DNA of 64,000 bases from contig NZ_JADKPT010000004.1 in the NCBI RefSeq assembly GCF_015351595.1, positions 186,001 through 250,000 on the forward strand, written 5' to 3'. The stretch comes from Flavobacterium sp. LC2016-12 (GTDB taxonomy: Bacteria > Bacteroidota > Bacteroidia > Flavobacteriales > Flavobacteriaceae). The translations under genes were made by a program, and so were the position numbers. Numbering within the stretch: the first letter of the stretch is position 1; every line of letters starts with the position of its first letter. Of the stretch, positions 37,988-45,522 are shown piece after piece. The notes below the pieces were generated by a model. It searched no databases. It worked only from the letters and a program-made list of their open reading frames with translations, and was not told the DNA's origin.

Positions 37988-38998
37988 TTATAATGATTCT
38001 CTTATTGTTAAACTTGTTGCTATATATTGCTGCACCGTTTCATCTGTTGTGATAAATGTTGCGGCTTTTGTTCCCATTTCTTTAAAATCTGTTGACACCA
38101 CCGAGATTCCTTTATAAATAAATTTCTTCATTGGTGTTTCATTATATGATAAAAAACCAACATCTGTTCCCGGCTCTAAATCCTTCTCTTTGCACTGCTC
38201 TAAAAAGTGCCCTAAAATCCTGTCACTAACACTTATATAAGCGATTCCTTTTTCGATATTGAACTTTTTTGAATCTGTAACAATGTCATATTTAAAATGA
38301 AAATCAGCACAAAATTTCTTAAAGGATTCCAATGTCTCTTTTGGGTGATTCGTGTAATCCGGAAAAATAAATTCTATGTTTTTATACTTTTTAAACAAAT
38401 CAGCTGCATCTTTAAGCGAATTATAAAACGCTTTTCCGAAATCCTGAAAAACATAATTATTTTCCTTTTTCGAATGAATATTCCAGTCAATCAAAAGCAA
38501 TTTATCATTCGAAATTGCCGATAATGTTGGCGATACTTCTTTGTGATCAAAATTCATCACCACATACTTGTAATACTTACCAACACTATTGTTTATGATC
38601 GTTTTAAAAACATCAATATTATAATGATGAAATTGTACATCTGTAATAACATTATCCGGTAAATTGTTCACAAACGAGTGATACAAAACTTCTTTATAGG
38701 CCTTGAAAGTATCTAGCACCAAAAGCACTTTTCTGGTTTCACCTGATACATAGTATCCTTTATTCGGAACAGAATCAATTACATTCTGATCCTTCAAAAT
38801 AGTATACGCTTTAAAAACAGTATCTCTAGACAACTGATTTTCTTTACAAATCGCATTTACCGACGGAAGCAAATCTCCTTTTTGCAAAATATTCTCTGCA
38901 ATGGCATTATTAATTCCGTTAACCAATTGCTGGTATTTCGGAATATCACTGTCGTGATTGATTATAAATACAAATTTTTCCTGTTCTTCGTTTAACAT
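37988..38998 (-). CDS. GntR-family regulator with sugar-binding (LacI/AraR-like) C-terminal domain
   Basis: A 336-residue transcription factor. The N-terminal winged helix of GntR type is at about residues 18-85 (QQLVNGINNAIAENILQKGDLLPSVNAICKENQLSRDTVFKAYTIL). The C-terminal 240 residues have the periplasmic-binding-protein fold pattern (GIAYISVSDRILG, GTDVGFLSYNETPMKKFI, GISVVSTDFKEMG). This is the plan of AraR/XylR-type pentose regulators. As the first gene of the xylB-xylA operon it most likely senses xylose or xylulose (inferred). Candidate sites are the TGTTC repeats at 39001-39015 and the CAAYCNGTTG palindromes. Confidence 0.85.
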   Translation of the reverse strand: MLNEEQEKFVFIINHDSDIPKYQQLVNGINNAIAENILQKGDLLPSVNAICKENQLSRDTVFKAYTILKDQNVIDSVPNKGYYVSGETRKVLLVLDTFKAYKEVLYHSFVNNLPDNVITDVQFHHYNIDVFKTIINNSVGKYYKYVVMNFDHKEVSPTLSAISNDKLLLIDWNIHSKKENNYVFQDFGKAFYNSLKDAADLFKKYKNIEFIFPDYTNHPKETLESFKKFCADFHFKYDIVTDSKKFNIEKGIAYISVSDRILGHFLEQCKEKDLEPGTDVGFLSYNETPMKKFIYKGISVVSTDFKEMGTKAATFITTDETVQQYIATSLTIRESL

Positions 38999-39000
38999 AC

Positions 39001-39030
39001 TGTTCCGTTCTGTTCTGGTATGCTAAAGTA
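39001..39030 (-). promoter_or_regulatory. Promoter-like box and TGTTC repeats before the xyl operon
   Basis: On the plus strand TGTTC-CGTTC-TGTTC lie in tandem at 39001-39015, directly upstream of the regulator ATG. Behind them the minus-strand box TACTTTAG (39023-39030) is one base off TAnnTTTG. The repeats would fall at or after transcript start, as expected for autorepression. Confidence 0.35.
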
Positions 39031-39221
39031 GGTAAATGTTTGTAATAAAAAAATACTTTTTACATTAAAAATGTTAACTTTTAAAATAATTTGGACGTTT
39101 CCCTCCGGGCCGGGCTATCCGTTTCAAGTCCTCGCACTTCCTTCGTCAGGCTCCGGGCTTTCCACTGCTATCCCTCACGCAAATCGTTTCCAAAAGAGGT
39201 GACAGGATAATAATTTTCAAA

Positions 39222-39502
39222 AGCTCCAGCGGAGCGTACTATGATATAGCAAAAAATCCCTCATCTTTATAGGAGCTACAGCGGAGCGATATCACGGTCT
39301 ATGATATCATCGCTACTTACGTTAATCTTATCAATTCTATAAACATGGCGTCCCGATGGGACACAATAATACTTGATTTTTTAATCCATAAAAAAATTAT
39401 ACTACATCGTTAGCTCCAGCGGAGCGTAATATTTATAACAACAATTCCTCAGCTTTCTAAAAGCTCCAGCGGAGCGATATCACGGTCTATAATATCACCC
39501 CG
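39222..39502. repeat. AGCTCCAGCGGAGCG palindromic repeat cluster
   Basis: Copies are at 39222-39236, 39274-39288 (one base different), 39412-39426 and 39462-39476. Each can fold into a GCTCC-AGC-GGAGC hairpin. The second and fourth share a longer tail, GGAGCGATATCACGGTCTAT, from 39283 and 39471. GTCCCGATGGGAC (39350-39362) is another hairpin. These look like REP-type units, not CRISPR. Confidence 0.75.
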
Positions 39503-39565
39503 ATGAGGTCCGTTTCACCCCACTCGGTCTCTTTTAAACGATTACTTTATCAAAATTTATAAAAA

Positions 39566-39575
39566 CAACCGGTTG
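39566..39575. promoter_or_regulatory. CAAYCNGTTG operator candidate A (CAACCGGTTG)
   Basis: A perfect 12-base palindrome ACAACCGGTTGT (39565-39576), 26 bases after the GH43 stop. It matches the other four sites of the xylan locus. Its target promoter is unclear, since the next gene is more than 500 bases away. Confidence 0.45.
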
Positions 39576-39601
39576 TGATATTCGTGAAATTTTTTTAATG
39601 C

Positions 39602-40630
39602 TTATTTATCTTTTTTATTATAAGGATCAATCGTAACAATCGAACCGTCAGCATTATATTCAATTTTTGTTACTTTGATAGATCTTAAATGTGTCACTCC
39701 TTTTGATAGACTTGAATCATGGTAAAACAAATACCATTCGTTTTCAACCTCACAAATCGAATGGTGCGAAGTCCATCCAATTACGGGATTCAGGATTCTT
39801 CCTTTATAAGTAAAAGGTCCATATGGGTTATCTCCTATCGCATAACAGATAAAATGAGTATCTCCTGTTGAATACGAGAAATAATATTTTCCATTGTACT
39901 TGTGTACCCATGAAGCTTCAAAAAAACGACGATCATTATCTCCTGCTAATAAAACAGCTCCATTTTCATCTAGAATTTTGATTTCTTTCGGCTCTTCTGC
40001 AAACTCTTTCATGTCGTCAGAAAGTAAAGCAACAATTGGACCTAATGCTGGTTCATTTGAGGAAGGTTCTTCGTTTTGTCCATCATATTTATTATCACGG
40101 TATTTTTGAAGTTGGCCTCCCCAAATTCCACCAAAATACATATAATATTTTCCGTCATTATCTTCAAAAACGGCCGGATCAATAGTATAACTTCCTTTAA
40201 TAGCTTCTGGTTCCGGTGTAAAAGGCCCCGTTGGAGCATCGCTTATCGCAACTCCAATCTGAAAAATTCCGTTGGCACGTTTGGCTGGAAAGTACAAATA
40301 ATATTTTCCATTTTTACAGGCGGCATCCGGCGCCCACATTTGTCGCTCGGCCCAGGGAACATCATTTACATGTAAAGCCAGACCGTTATCTACAGCTTCC
40401 GCATTTACATTTTCCATTGAAATGACATGATAATCTTCCATTCCAAAATGATCTCCATTGTCATTAAAAGGAATTCCGGCATCAATATCGTGTGATGGGT
40501 AAATGTATATTTTTCCATTAAATACATGCGCAGATGGATCTGCGGTATACATATGATTTACTAACGGATTTGATATCGCACGTTTGTCTAACGCTGCAAA
40601 ATCAATATTTTCAATGCTATCTTCAGGCAT
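39602..40630 (-). CDS. Glycoside hydrolase family 43, likely beta-xylosidase/arabinofuranosidase
   Basis: Cleaves xylose or arabinose from xylan fragments. It has 342 residues and no signal peptide, so it acts in the cytoplasm on imported oligosaccharides. The five-bladed-propeller catalytic residues are visible: base Asp31 (TADPSAHVF), the pKa-tuning Asp151 (TIDPAVFED) and acid Glu238 (FFEASWV). It follows the xyloside transporter after 32 bases, in the same operon, which fits this role. Choice between xylosidase and arabinosidase cannot be made by eye. Confidence 0.9.
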   Translation of the reverse strand: MPEDSIENIDFAALDKRAISNPLVNHMYTADPSAHVFNGKIYIYPSHDIDAGIPFNDNGDHFGMEDYHVISMENVNAEAVDNGLALHVNDVPWAERQMWAPDAACKNGKYYLYFPAKRANGIFQIGVAISDAPTGPFTPEPEAIKGSYTIDPAVFEDNDGKYYMYFGGIWGGQLQKYRDNKYDGQNEEPSSNEPALGPIVALLSDDMKEFAEEPKEIKILDENGAVLLAGDNDRRFFEASWVHKYNGKYYFSYSTGDTHFICYAIGDNPYGPFTYKGRILNPVIGWTSHHSICEVENEWYLFYHDSSLSKGVTHLRSIKVTKIEYNADGSIVTIDPYNKKDK

Positions 40631-40662
40631 ATTGCTCTCTATTTTTTATTTTATTTAAATAA

Positions 40663-42096
40663 TTAAACTCTTCTTTCTTTCAAATCAGCTTCAATCTGAA
40701 TTTCCATTTTCTTATTGATTTTATAAAAGAACAGTAATCCAACACCAATTAGAAAAGGTATCGCAGGAAAAATACTTACCAGTAATTTGATTCCGTTAAT
40801 AGCTACAGGTGTTTGTGTTAATGAATTTGGAACGTAATCAAAATAGCCTAATAATGAAGTTGTCAAAGCGCCACCAATACTCAAACCGGCTTTTAAACCT
40901 ACCATCATAGCCGAAAATATGATTGCGGTAGCGCGACGGTTATTTAACCATTCTGAGTAATCAGCCACATCGGCAATCATCGCCCAAAGAATTGGAATGG
41001 TGATTCCGTAGAAAAATCCATGTAAAATTTGGGACAAAAAAATTAGGTTGATTGATTTGGATGGAAACACGTAAAAGGCTAAAATGAATAAAGTCGACAC
41101 GAACAAAAAGGAAACGAAAACATTTCTTTTACCATATTTATCGGCTAGTCTTTTTGATAAAGTGATTCCAACAATCATAAAGATAATTCCGCCAGCATTA
41201 AACAAACCAAAGCCAGCCGCAATAGGATCATTCCCAAACTGATTCAATCCAATACCGGCTAAACCATCTAATATTGGCTGAATAAAAATGGCCAGTTGTT
41301 GCTTGTCTACGTAATTTTCGAAATAAAATACATAAGCGCTGCCTTTCATTGCCAAAGTAATAAATACCAAAGTCGTCAAGGCTAACATGATTAACCACGG
41401 TTTATTTTTTACCAAATCGCTTAGATCTTCTTTAATACTTGATTTTTGCTCTGGTTTTGGAACGATACGTTCCTTTGTTGTAAAAAATGTAATTAATAAC
41501 ATAATGGTACCAAATATGGCCAAGGCTGTCATTACTTTTTCAATACCAATTGCTTTATCACCATTTCCGGCACTTTTGATAATACCAAGCATAAAAACCT
41601 GAACAAAAAACTGTGCAAACATGACGGCCACAAAACGATAAGACGACAAACTATTGCGTTCGCCCATATCACCAGTAATTACACCACTTAAGGCAGAATA
41701 CGGCAAATTGTTACCGGCATAAAACAATAGCAAAAAAGTATACGTCACAACCGCATAAATCACTTTACCGTGATACGCAAAATTAGGTGTTGTAAAAGCT
41801 AGCAAAGCAATAACTCCCAAGGGTACTGCGGTCCATAAAATCCAGGGTCTGAATTTTCCCCATTTGGTAGTGGTTCTGTCTGCCAAAACCCCAATAATTG
41901 GATTAAAAACAAAAGCTGCTATCAAACCGACAACCAACATAATTATAGAAGAATCCTGAGGCGATAATCCGTAAATATCGGTGTAAAAATAAGCGAGGTA
42001 AGTAATCAGTGTCTGAAAAACTAAATTTGCCGCCAGGTCGCCTAAGCTGTATCCAATTTTTTCTTTTATGGATAGTTTTTGAGAATTAAAATTCAT
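40663..42096 (-). CDS. GPH-family sugar:cation symporter, likely for xylo-oligosaccharides
   Basis: A 477-residue inner-membrane carrier with about 12 membrane segments. It starts like the glycoside-pentoside-hexuronide group: KIGYSLGDLAANLVFQTLITYLAYFYTDIYG and GVLADRTTTKWGKFRPWIL, the latter carrying the conserved loop between helices 2 and 3. It resembles XynP/XylP-type xyloside carriers. It heads the operon with the cytoplasmic GH43 enzyme. Two CAAYCNGTTG sites lie in its control region. Confidence 0.88.
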   Translation of the reverse strand: MNFNSQKLSIKEKIGYSLGDLAANLVFQTLITYLAYFYTDIYGLSPQDSSIIMLVVGLIAAFVFNPIIGVLADRTTTKWGKFRPWILWTAVPLGVIALLAFTTPNFAYHGKVIYAVVTYTFLLLFYAGNNLPYSALSGVITGDMGERNSLSSYRFVAVMFAQFFVQVFMLGIIKSAGNGDKAIGIEKVMTALAIFGTIMLLITFFTTKERIVPKPEQKSSIKEDLSDLVKNKPWLIMLALTTLVFITLAMKGSAYVFYFENYVDKQQLAIFIQPILDGLAGIGLNQFGNDPIAAGFGLFNAGGIIFMIVGITLSKRLADKYGKRNVFVSFLFVSTLFILAFYVFPSKSINLIFLSQILHGFFYGITIPILWAMIADVADYSEWLNNRRATAIIFSAMMVGLKAGLSIGGALTTSLLGYFDYVPNSLTQTPVAINGIKLLVSIFPAIPFLIGVGLLFFYKINKKMEIQIEADLKERRV

Positions 42097-42197
42097 TATT
42101 TGTTTGTGGTTATTTTGGTTAATTTTATAATCAAAGTTGATTTAAATTTGATTATTTAGTTAGCTAGTATACTGTTTTCAAAAGGCTTCTATTTAAG

Positions 42198-42207
42198 CAA
42201 TCGGTTG
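42198..42207. promoter_or_regulatory. CAAYCNGTTG operator candidate B (CAATCGGTTG)
   Basis: About 100 bases upstream of the transporter gene. On the minus strand it follows directly after a TTG-18-TAATTTTA promoter-like pair, so it would cover the transcript start. Confidence 0.6.
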
Positions 42208-42274
42208 TGTAAAATTAGCAAAAAAAATATATCATGCAAATTTACTTTGCTTTATTGCATATTTTTTTGAAAAA

Positions 42275-42284
42275 CAACCTGTTG
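42275..42284. promoter_or_regulatory. CAAYCNGTTG operator candidate C (CAACCTGTTG)
   Basis: A half-conserved site just after the GH10 stop and 77 bases from site B. The pair could allow looping over the transporter promoter. Confidence 0.4.
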
Positions 42285-42286
42285 CA

Positions 42287-43423
42287 CTAATCTTTAAATC
42301 CTTTGTCAATGCTGACATTATTTTGACTCTTTAGTTGCATTATGCTATCATAGGCTTTCTTCGGTTGTAATTGTGCATCAAATAATAAAGGATAATTCGT
42401 ACGCCCTTTTATAGGCCAATCGTTTAACCAGGATTGCCCATCATAAACGCCCCAGAAAGTTACTCTGCTGATTTTGTCTTTGTGTTTCAGGAATAATTTG
42501 AAAATAGATGCATAACGTTGTGCAAGCTTGTCCTGTACATCAGCTGGAAGTTTTTCAGGATACGGATTCATTGTGGCACTTCCTTCAAAATTCTGATTTA
42601 CATCAGCTCCTTTTAAATCCCATGGATTTGGCAAAACAGTGATATCTAATTCTGTAAAAGCGACTTTTAAACCTATTGCAGAATAAGCCAAAATACTTTC
42701 TTCAATTTCTTGTAATGAAGGACTCTCCAATCGCCAATGCGCCTGAATACCAACTCCGTCAACCTTTCCTCCTCCTGCTCTAACTTTTTTTATTAAATTG
42801 ATTGTACCTTCCCTCTTTGCAGGTTCTTCATTGTTATAATCGTTGTAATATAAATCTACTTTGGGATCTGCAGCGGCGGCCAACTTAAAAGCATCAGTAA
42901 GATATTGCTCGCCAAGTGTATTCAAAAAAACGGATTTTCGTAAGGTTCCATCTTCGTTTAAAGCTTCATTCACAACATCCCAGGAACCAATTCTTCCTTT
43001 GTATTTTGAAACAATCGTCGTGATATGATCTTTCATGAAAGCTTTCATTTCTGTGCTATCTTTGATTTTCTCCATCCAGGGAGCTAATTGACTGTGCCAG
43101 ATTAAAGTATGACCGTGAATAAACATTTTATTCTTCTCGCCATAGGCTATAAATTTATCAGTCAATGCAAAATCATATTTGTCTTTTTGAGGATGCACAA
43201 ACATCGATTTCATGATATTTTCTGCGGTAATCGCATTAAATTCTTTACGAATCAATGCGTCTTGCTTGGCATCTTTCATTTCAATTTGATTCGCGCTTAA
43301 AGCAGTACCGATATAAAAATCCTTCTTATACGCCTCTTTCAGGGAGCTGGCTTTTTTTTGCGCCGTACAATTTACGAACAGCAACGTGGTTATTGCCAGT
43401 AAACAGGGTTTAATTAATTTCAT
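42287..43423 (-). CDS. GH10 endo-1,4-beta-xylanase, lipoprotein
   Basis: Cuts the xylan backbone. Read from MKLIKPCLLAITTLLFVNC it has 378 residues with a lipoprotein signal and lipid-bearing Cys19; the open frame extends 16 codons further upstream, but without a signal at its start. The acid/base is Glu153 (WDVVNEALNE) and the nucleophile Glu258 (AFTELDI). HGHTLIWHSQ and GIQAHW are also typical of the family. It should be tethered to the outer membrane or periplasmic face. It is last after the GH67-SDR-uxuA genes, separated by 153 bases with a hairpin. Confidence 0.94.
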   Translation of the reverse strand: MKLIKPCLLAITTLLFVNCTAQKKASSLKEAYKKDFYIGTALSANQIEMKDAKQDALIRKEFNAITAENIMKSMFVHPQKDKYDFALTDKFIAYGEKNKMFIHGHTLIWHSQLAPWMEKIKDSTEMKAFMKDHITTIVSKYKGRIGSWDVVNEALNEDGTLRKSVFLNTLGEQYLTDAFKLAAAADPKVDLYYNDYNNEEPAKREGTINLIKKVRAGGGKVDGVGIQAHWRLESPSLQEIEESILAYSAIGLKVAFTELDITVLPNPWDLKGADVNQNFEGSATMNPYPEKLPADVQDKLAQRYASIFKLFLKHKDKISRVTFWGVYDGQSWLNDWPIKGRTNYPLLFDAQLQPKKAYDSIMQLKSQNNVSIDKGFKD

Positions 43424-43532
43424 TTTTTTTATTTTTTGGTTGATAGTTAATTCCAAAACACTTAGATACATGGATTTTCTTTGTCTTTACAAGGTGTTTC
43501 ACTTCTTAAAAGAACATAATTCTTTTCCTTAA

Positions 43533-43562
43533 GATCTGACAGATTTTAAAAATCTTTAGGTC
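43533..43562. repeat. Hairpin repeat between GH10 and uxuA
   Basis: GATCTGACAGATTTT and AAAATCTTTAGGTC form an imperfect inverted repeat. It is of the GACCTGACAG...CTGTCAGGTC type found between genes in this group. It may reduce read-through from uxuA into the xylanase gene. Confidence 0.55.
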
Positions 43563-43576
43563 AGAATCCCATACCC

Positions 43577-44749
43577 TCAGTTTTTCAATTTATAAGCAAT
43601 TCCCATTTCTAATCCTCTTAATTCGGCAAGACCTTTTAATCTTCCCACTAAGGAATAGCCTGGATACGTTTCTGTTTTTTCATCCACATCATGCAAAAAG
43701 CCATGATCCGGACGCATTGGCAAACTCACTTTTCTTTTATTCATCAATAAAAGCAGTTTTTCAATAATGACTTCCATTTTTGTATCTCCTTCTAAATGGG
43801 CAGATTCCCTAAAAATGTTTTCGCTTTCGCGGAAGGTATTTCGCAAGTGTAAAAAGTGGATTCGATCTCCACAATCGTCAATAATTTGCCCCAGATTATT
43901 TTTTGGATCTGCTCCCAGTGAACCCGTGCAATAACAAAGTCCGTTTGCATTTAAAGGTACGGCTTCAAAAATCGCTTTGATATCTTTTTCAGTAGATACG
44001 ATTCGGGGCAAGCCTAAAACCGAAAACGGTGGATCGTCAGGATGAATAGCCAATTTCGAACCTAATTCTTCAGCAACCGGAGCCACTTCAGACAAAAAAC
44101 AAATCAGGTTTTCTCTTAATTTAGTATTATCAATTTCTGCATAATTATCCAATAATGATAGAATCTGTTCCGCCGTAAAATTAATTTTACTACCCGGTAA
44201 TCCTAATAAAACGTTTTTAAAAAGTAATGCTTTCTCGTCTTCAGAAAGTTGGTTTCCGAATTTTAATGCATTTGCTTTTTCTTCATCCGAATAATCATTT
44301 TCAGCATTAGGCCTTTTCAATAAATAAACATCAAAATAAGTAAAAGCAACTTGATTGTACAACAACGCCTTGCTTCCATCTTCATTAATAAAATTATGAT
44401 TGGTTCGCACCCAGTCTAAAATTGGCATAAAATTATAGGTGATGATTTTAATACCGCAATCTGCCAGGTTTTTTAAACTGATTTTATAATTTTCAATGTA
44501 TTGCAAATAATCTCCGGTAGCACGTTTTATTTCTTCATGAACCGGAAGACTTTCAACAACAGACCATTCCAATCCGGCTTCTCTAATGATTTGCTGTCTT
44601 TCTTTTATAGCATCAATTGTCCAGATTTCCCCAACCGGAATTTGATGCAAAGCCGTTACAATTCCGATTGCTCCGGCCTGCTTAATATCTTTTAAAGTAA
44701 CATTATCCTGAGGGCCAAACCAACGCATGGTTTGTTGCATTTTTATCAT
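43577..44749 (-). CDS. uxuA: Mannonate dehydratase
   Basis: Turns D-mannonate into 2-keto-3-deoxygluconate in hexuronate breakdown. The length of 390 residues is usual. The N-terminus MRWFGPQDNVTLKDIKQAG and the metal-site stretch LAIHPDDPPFSVLGLPRIV (about 239-257) are family hallmarks, as are FLHLRNT and DGDH-like PMRPDHG. An in-frame ATG three codons in (44740) is a possible start. It handles glucuronate released by the GH67 enzyme. Isomerase UxaC and the later enzymes are not in the window. Confidence 0.95.
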   Translation of the reverse strand: MIKMQQTMRWFGPQDNVTLKDIKQAGAIGIVTALHQIPVGEIWTIDAIKERQQIIREAGLEWSVVESLPVHEEIKRATGDYLQYIENYKISLKNLADCGIKIITYNFMPILDWVRTNHNFINEDGSKALLYNQVAFTYFDVYLLKRPNAENDYSDEEKANALKFGNQLSEDEKALLFKNVLLGLPGSKINFTAEQILSLLDNYAEIDNTKLRENLICFLSEVAPVAEELGSKLAIHPDDPPFSVLGLPRIVSTEKDIKAIFEAVPLNANGLCYCTGSLGADPKNNLGQIIDDCGDRIHFLHLRNTFRESENIFRESAHLEGDTKMEVIIEKLLLLMNKRKVSLPMRPDHGFLHDVDEKTETYPGYSLVGRLKGLAELRGLEMGIAYKLKN

Positions 44750-44766
44750 GATATTCTTCTTTTCAA

Positions 44767-45504
44767 TTAAAACCCAATACTATTTCCGCCATCAACAGGC
44801 AAAACGGTTCCGGTTGTGTATTTTGATTCGCTTAAAGCGAAATAATAAACCGCATCTGCAATGTCTGATGGTTCTCCTAAGAATCCCATTGGCGTTCTTC
44901 CCAGTACTTTATTTTTCCTTTCCGGATCATTATCAAGCGCTGTAGAAGACATTTTGGTTTTGATAAATCCCGGAGCGATACAGTTTACGCGAACCCCAAG
45001 AGGTGCTAATTCTACCGCCATTGCTCTGGTCATCGATTCAATTGCGCCTTTACTTGCCGAGTACGCAATTACTTTTGGAATACCATATTGCGATGCCATC
45101 GAACTAATATTGATAATACTTCCTGCCCCATTTTCTTTCATGTTTTTTACCACAGCTTTACTAACCGCAAAAACACTCAAAAGATTAGTGTGAATTATAG
45201 ATAAAAAATCTTCATCTGTAACATCCAAAAATTCTTTTTTAAGATTGATTCCCGCATTATTTACTAAAATATCAATTGGGTTCTCTTTGGTAATGTTTTC
45301 AATCATGGCTGGAATTCCTGCAAGATCATTTAGATCATAAATAACCGGAATTGCATTTCCTCCAATCTCTTTACAAGCCTCTTCTGTCTTCTCTTTTGAT
45401 CTTCCAATTATATAAGTTTTGATTCCGTTGTTGCATAATTTCTTTGCCGTTGCAAAACCCAAACCTGCATTCCCTCCCGTTACAATTGCTGTTTTTGTAC
45501 TCAT
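44767..45504 (-). CDS. Short-chain dehydrogenase, probable D-fructuronate reductase
   Basis: A classical SDR of 245 residues with the cofactor motif TGGNAGLG (9-16), NNAG (82-85), the catalytic serine in ISS (133-135) and Tyr148-xxx-Lys152. It closely resembles FabG-like enzymes in sequence. Its position between GH67 and uxuA, 17-18 bases from each, fills the missing step from fructuronate to mannonate, which E. coli does with the unrelated UxuB. That role is inferred from context only. Confidence 0.75.
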   Translation of the reverse strand: MSTKTAIVTGGNAGLGFATAKKLCNNGIKTYIIGRSKEKTEEACKEIGGNAIPVIYDLNDLAGIPAMIENITKENPIDILVNNAGINLKKEFLDVTDEDFLSIIHTNLLSVFAVSKAVVKNMKENGAGSIINISSMASQYGIPKVIAYSASKGAIESMTRAMAVELAPLGVRVNCIAPGFIKTKMSSTALDNDPERKNKVLGRTPMGFLGEPSDIADAVYYFALSESKYTTGTVLPVDGGNSIGF

Positions 45505-45522
45505 CTTTTTTAATTTGAATGT

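Larger units (their letters stand above)
39031..39601. other. Gene-free repeat island between the xyl regulator and GH43 genes
   Basis: No open gene is seen in this 570-base stretch, part of which (39100-39180) is clearly richer in GC than its neighbours. It holds four AGCTCCAGCGGAGCG-type units, a GTCCCGATGGGAC palindrome and one CAACCGGTTG site. Confidence 0.7.

Noticed and set aside
39222..39476. Repeated 15-base units as a CRISPR array
   Set aside because: The units are too short, spacing is uneven (52, 138 and 50 bases) and no cas genes are near.
44767..45504. Fatty acid biosynthesis reductase FabG
   Set aside because: The sequence is FabG-like, but the gene sits inside the glucuronate operon, far from fatty acid genes.
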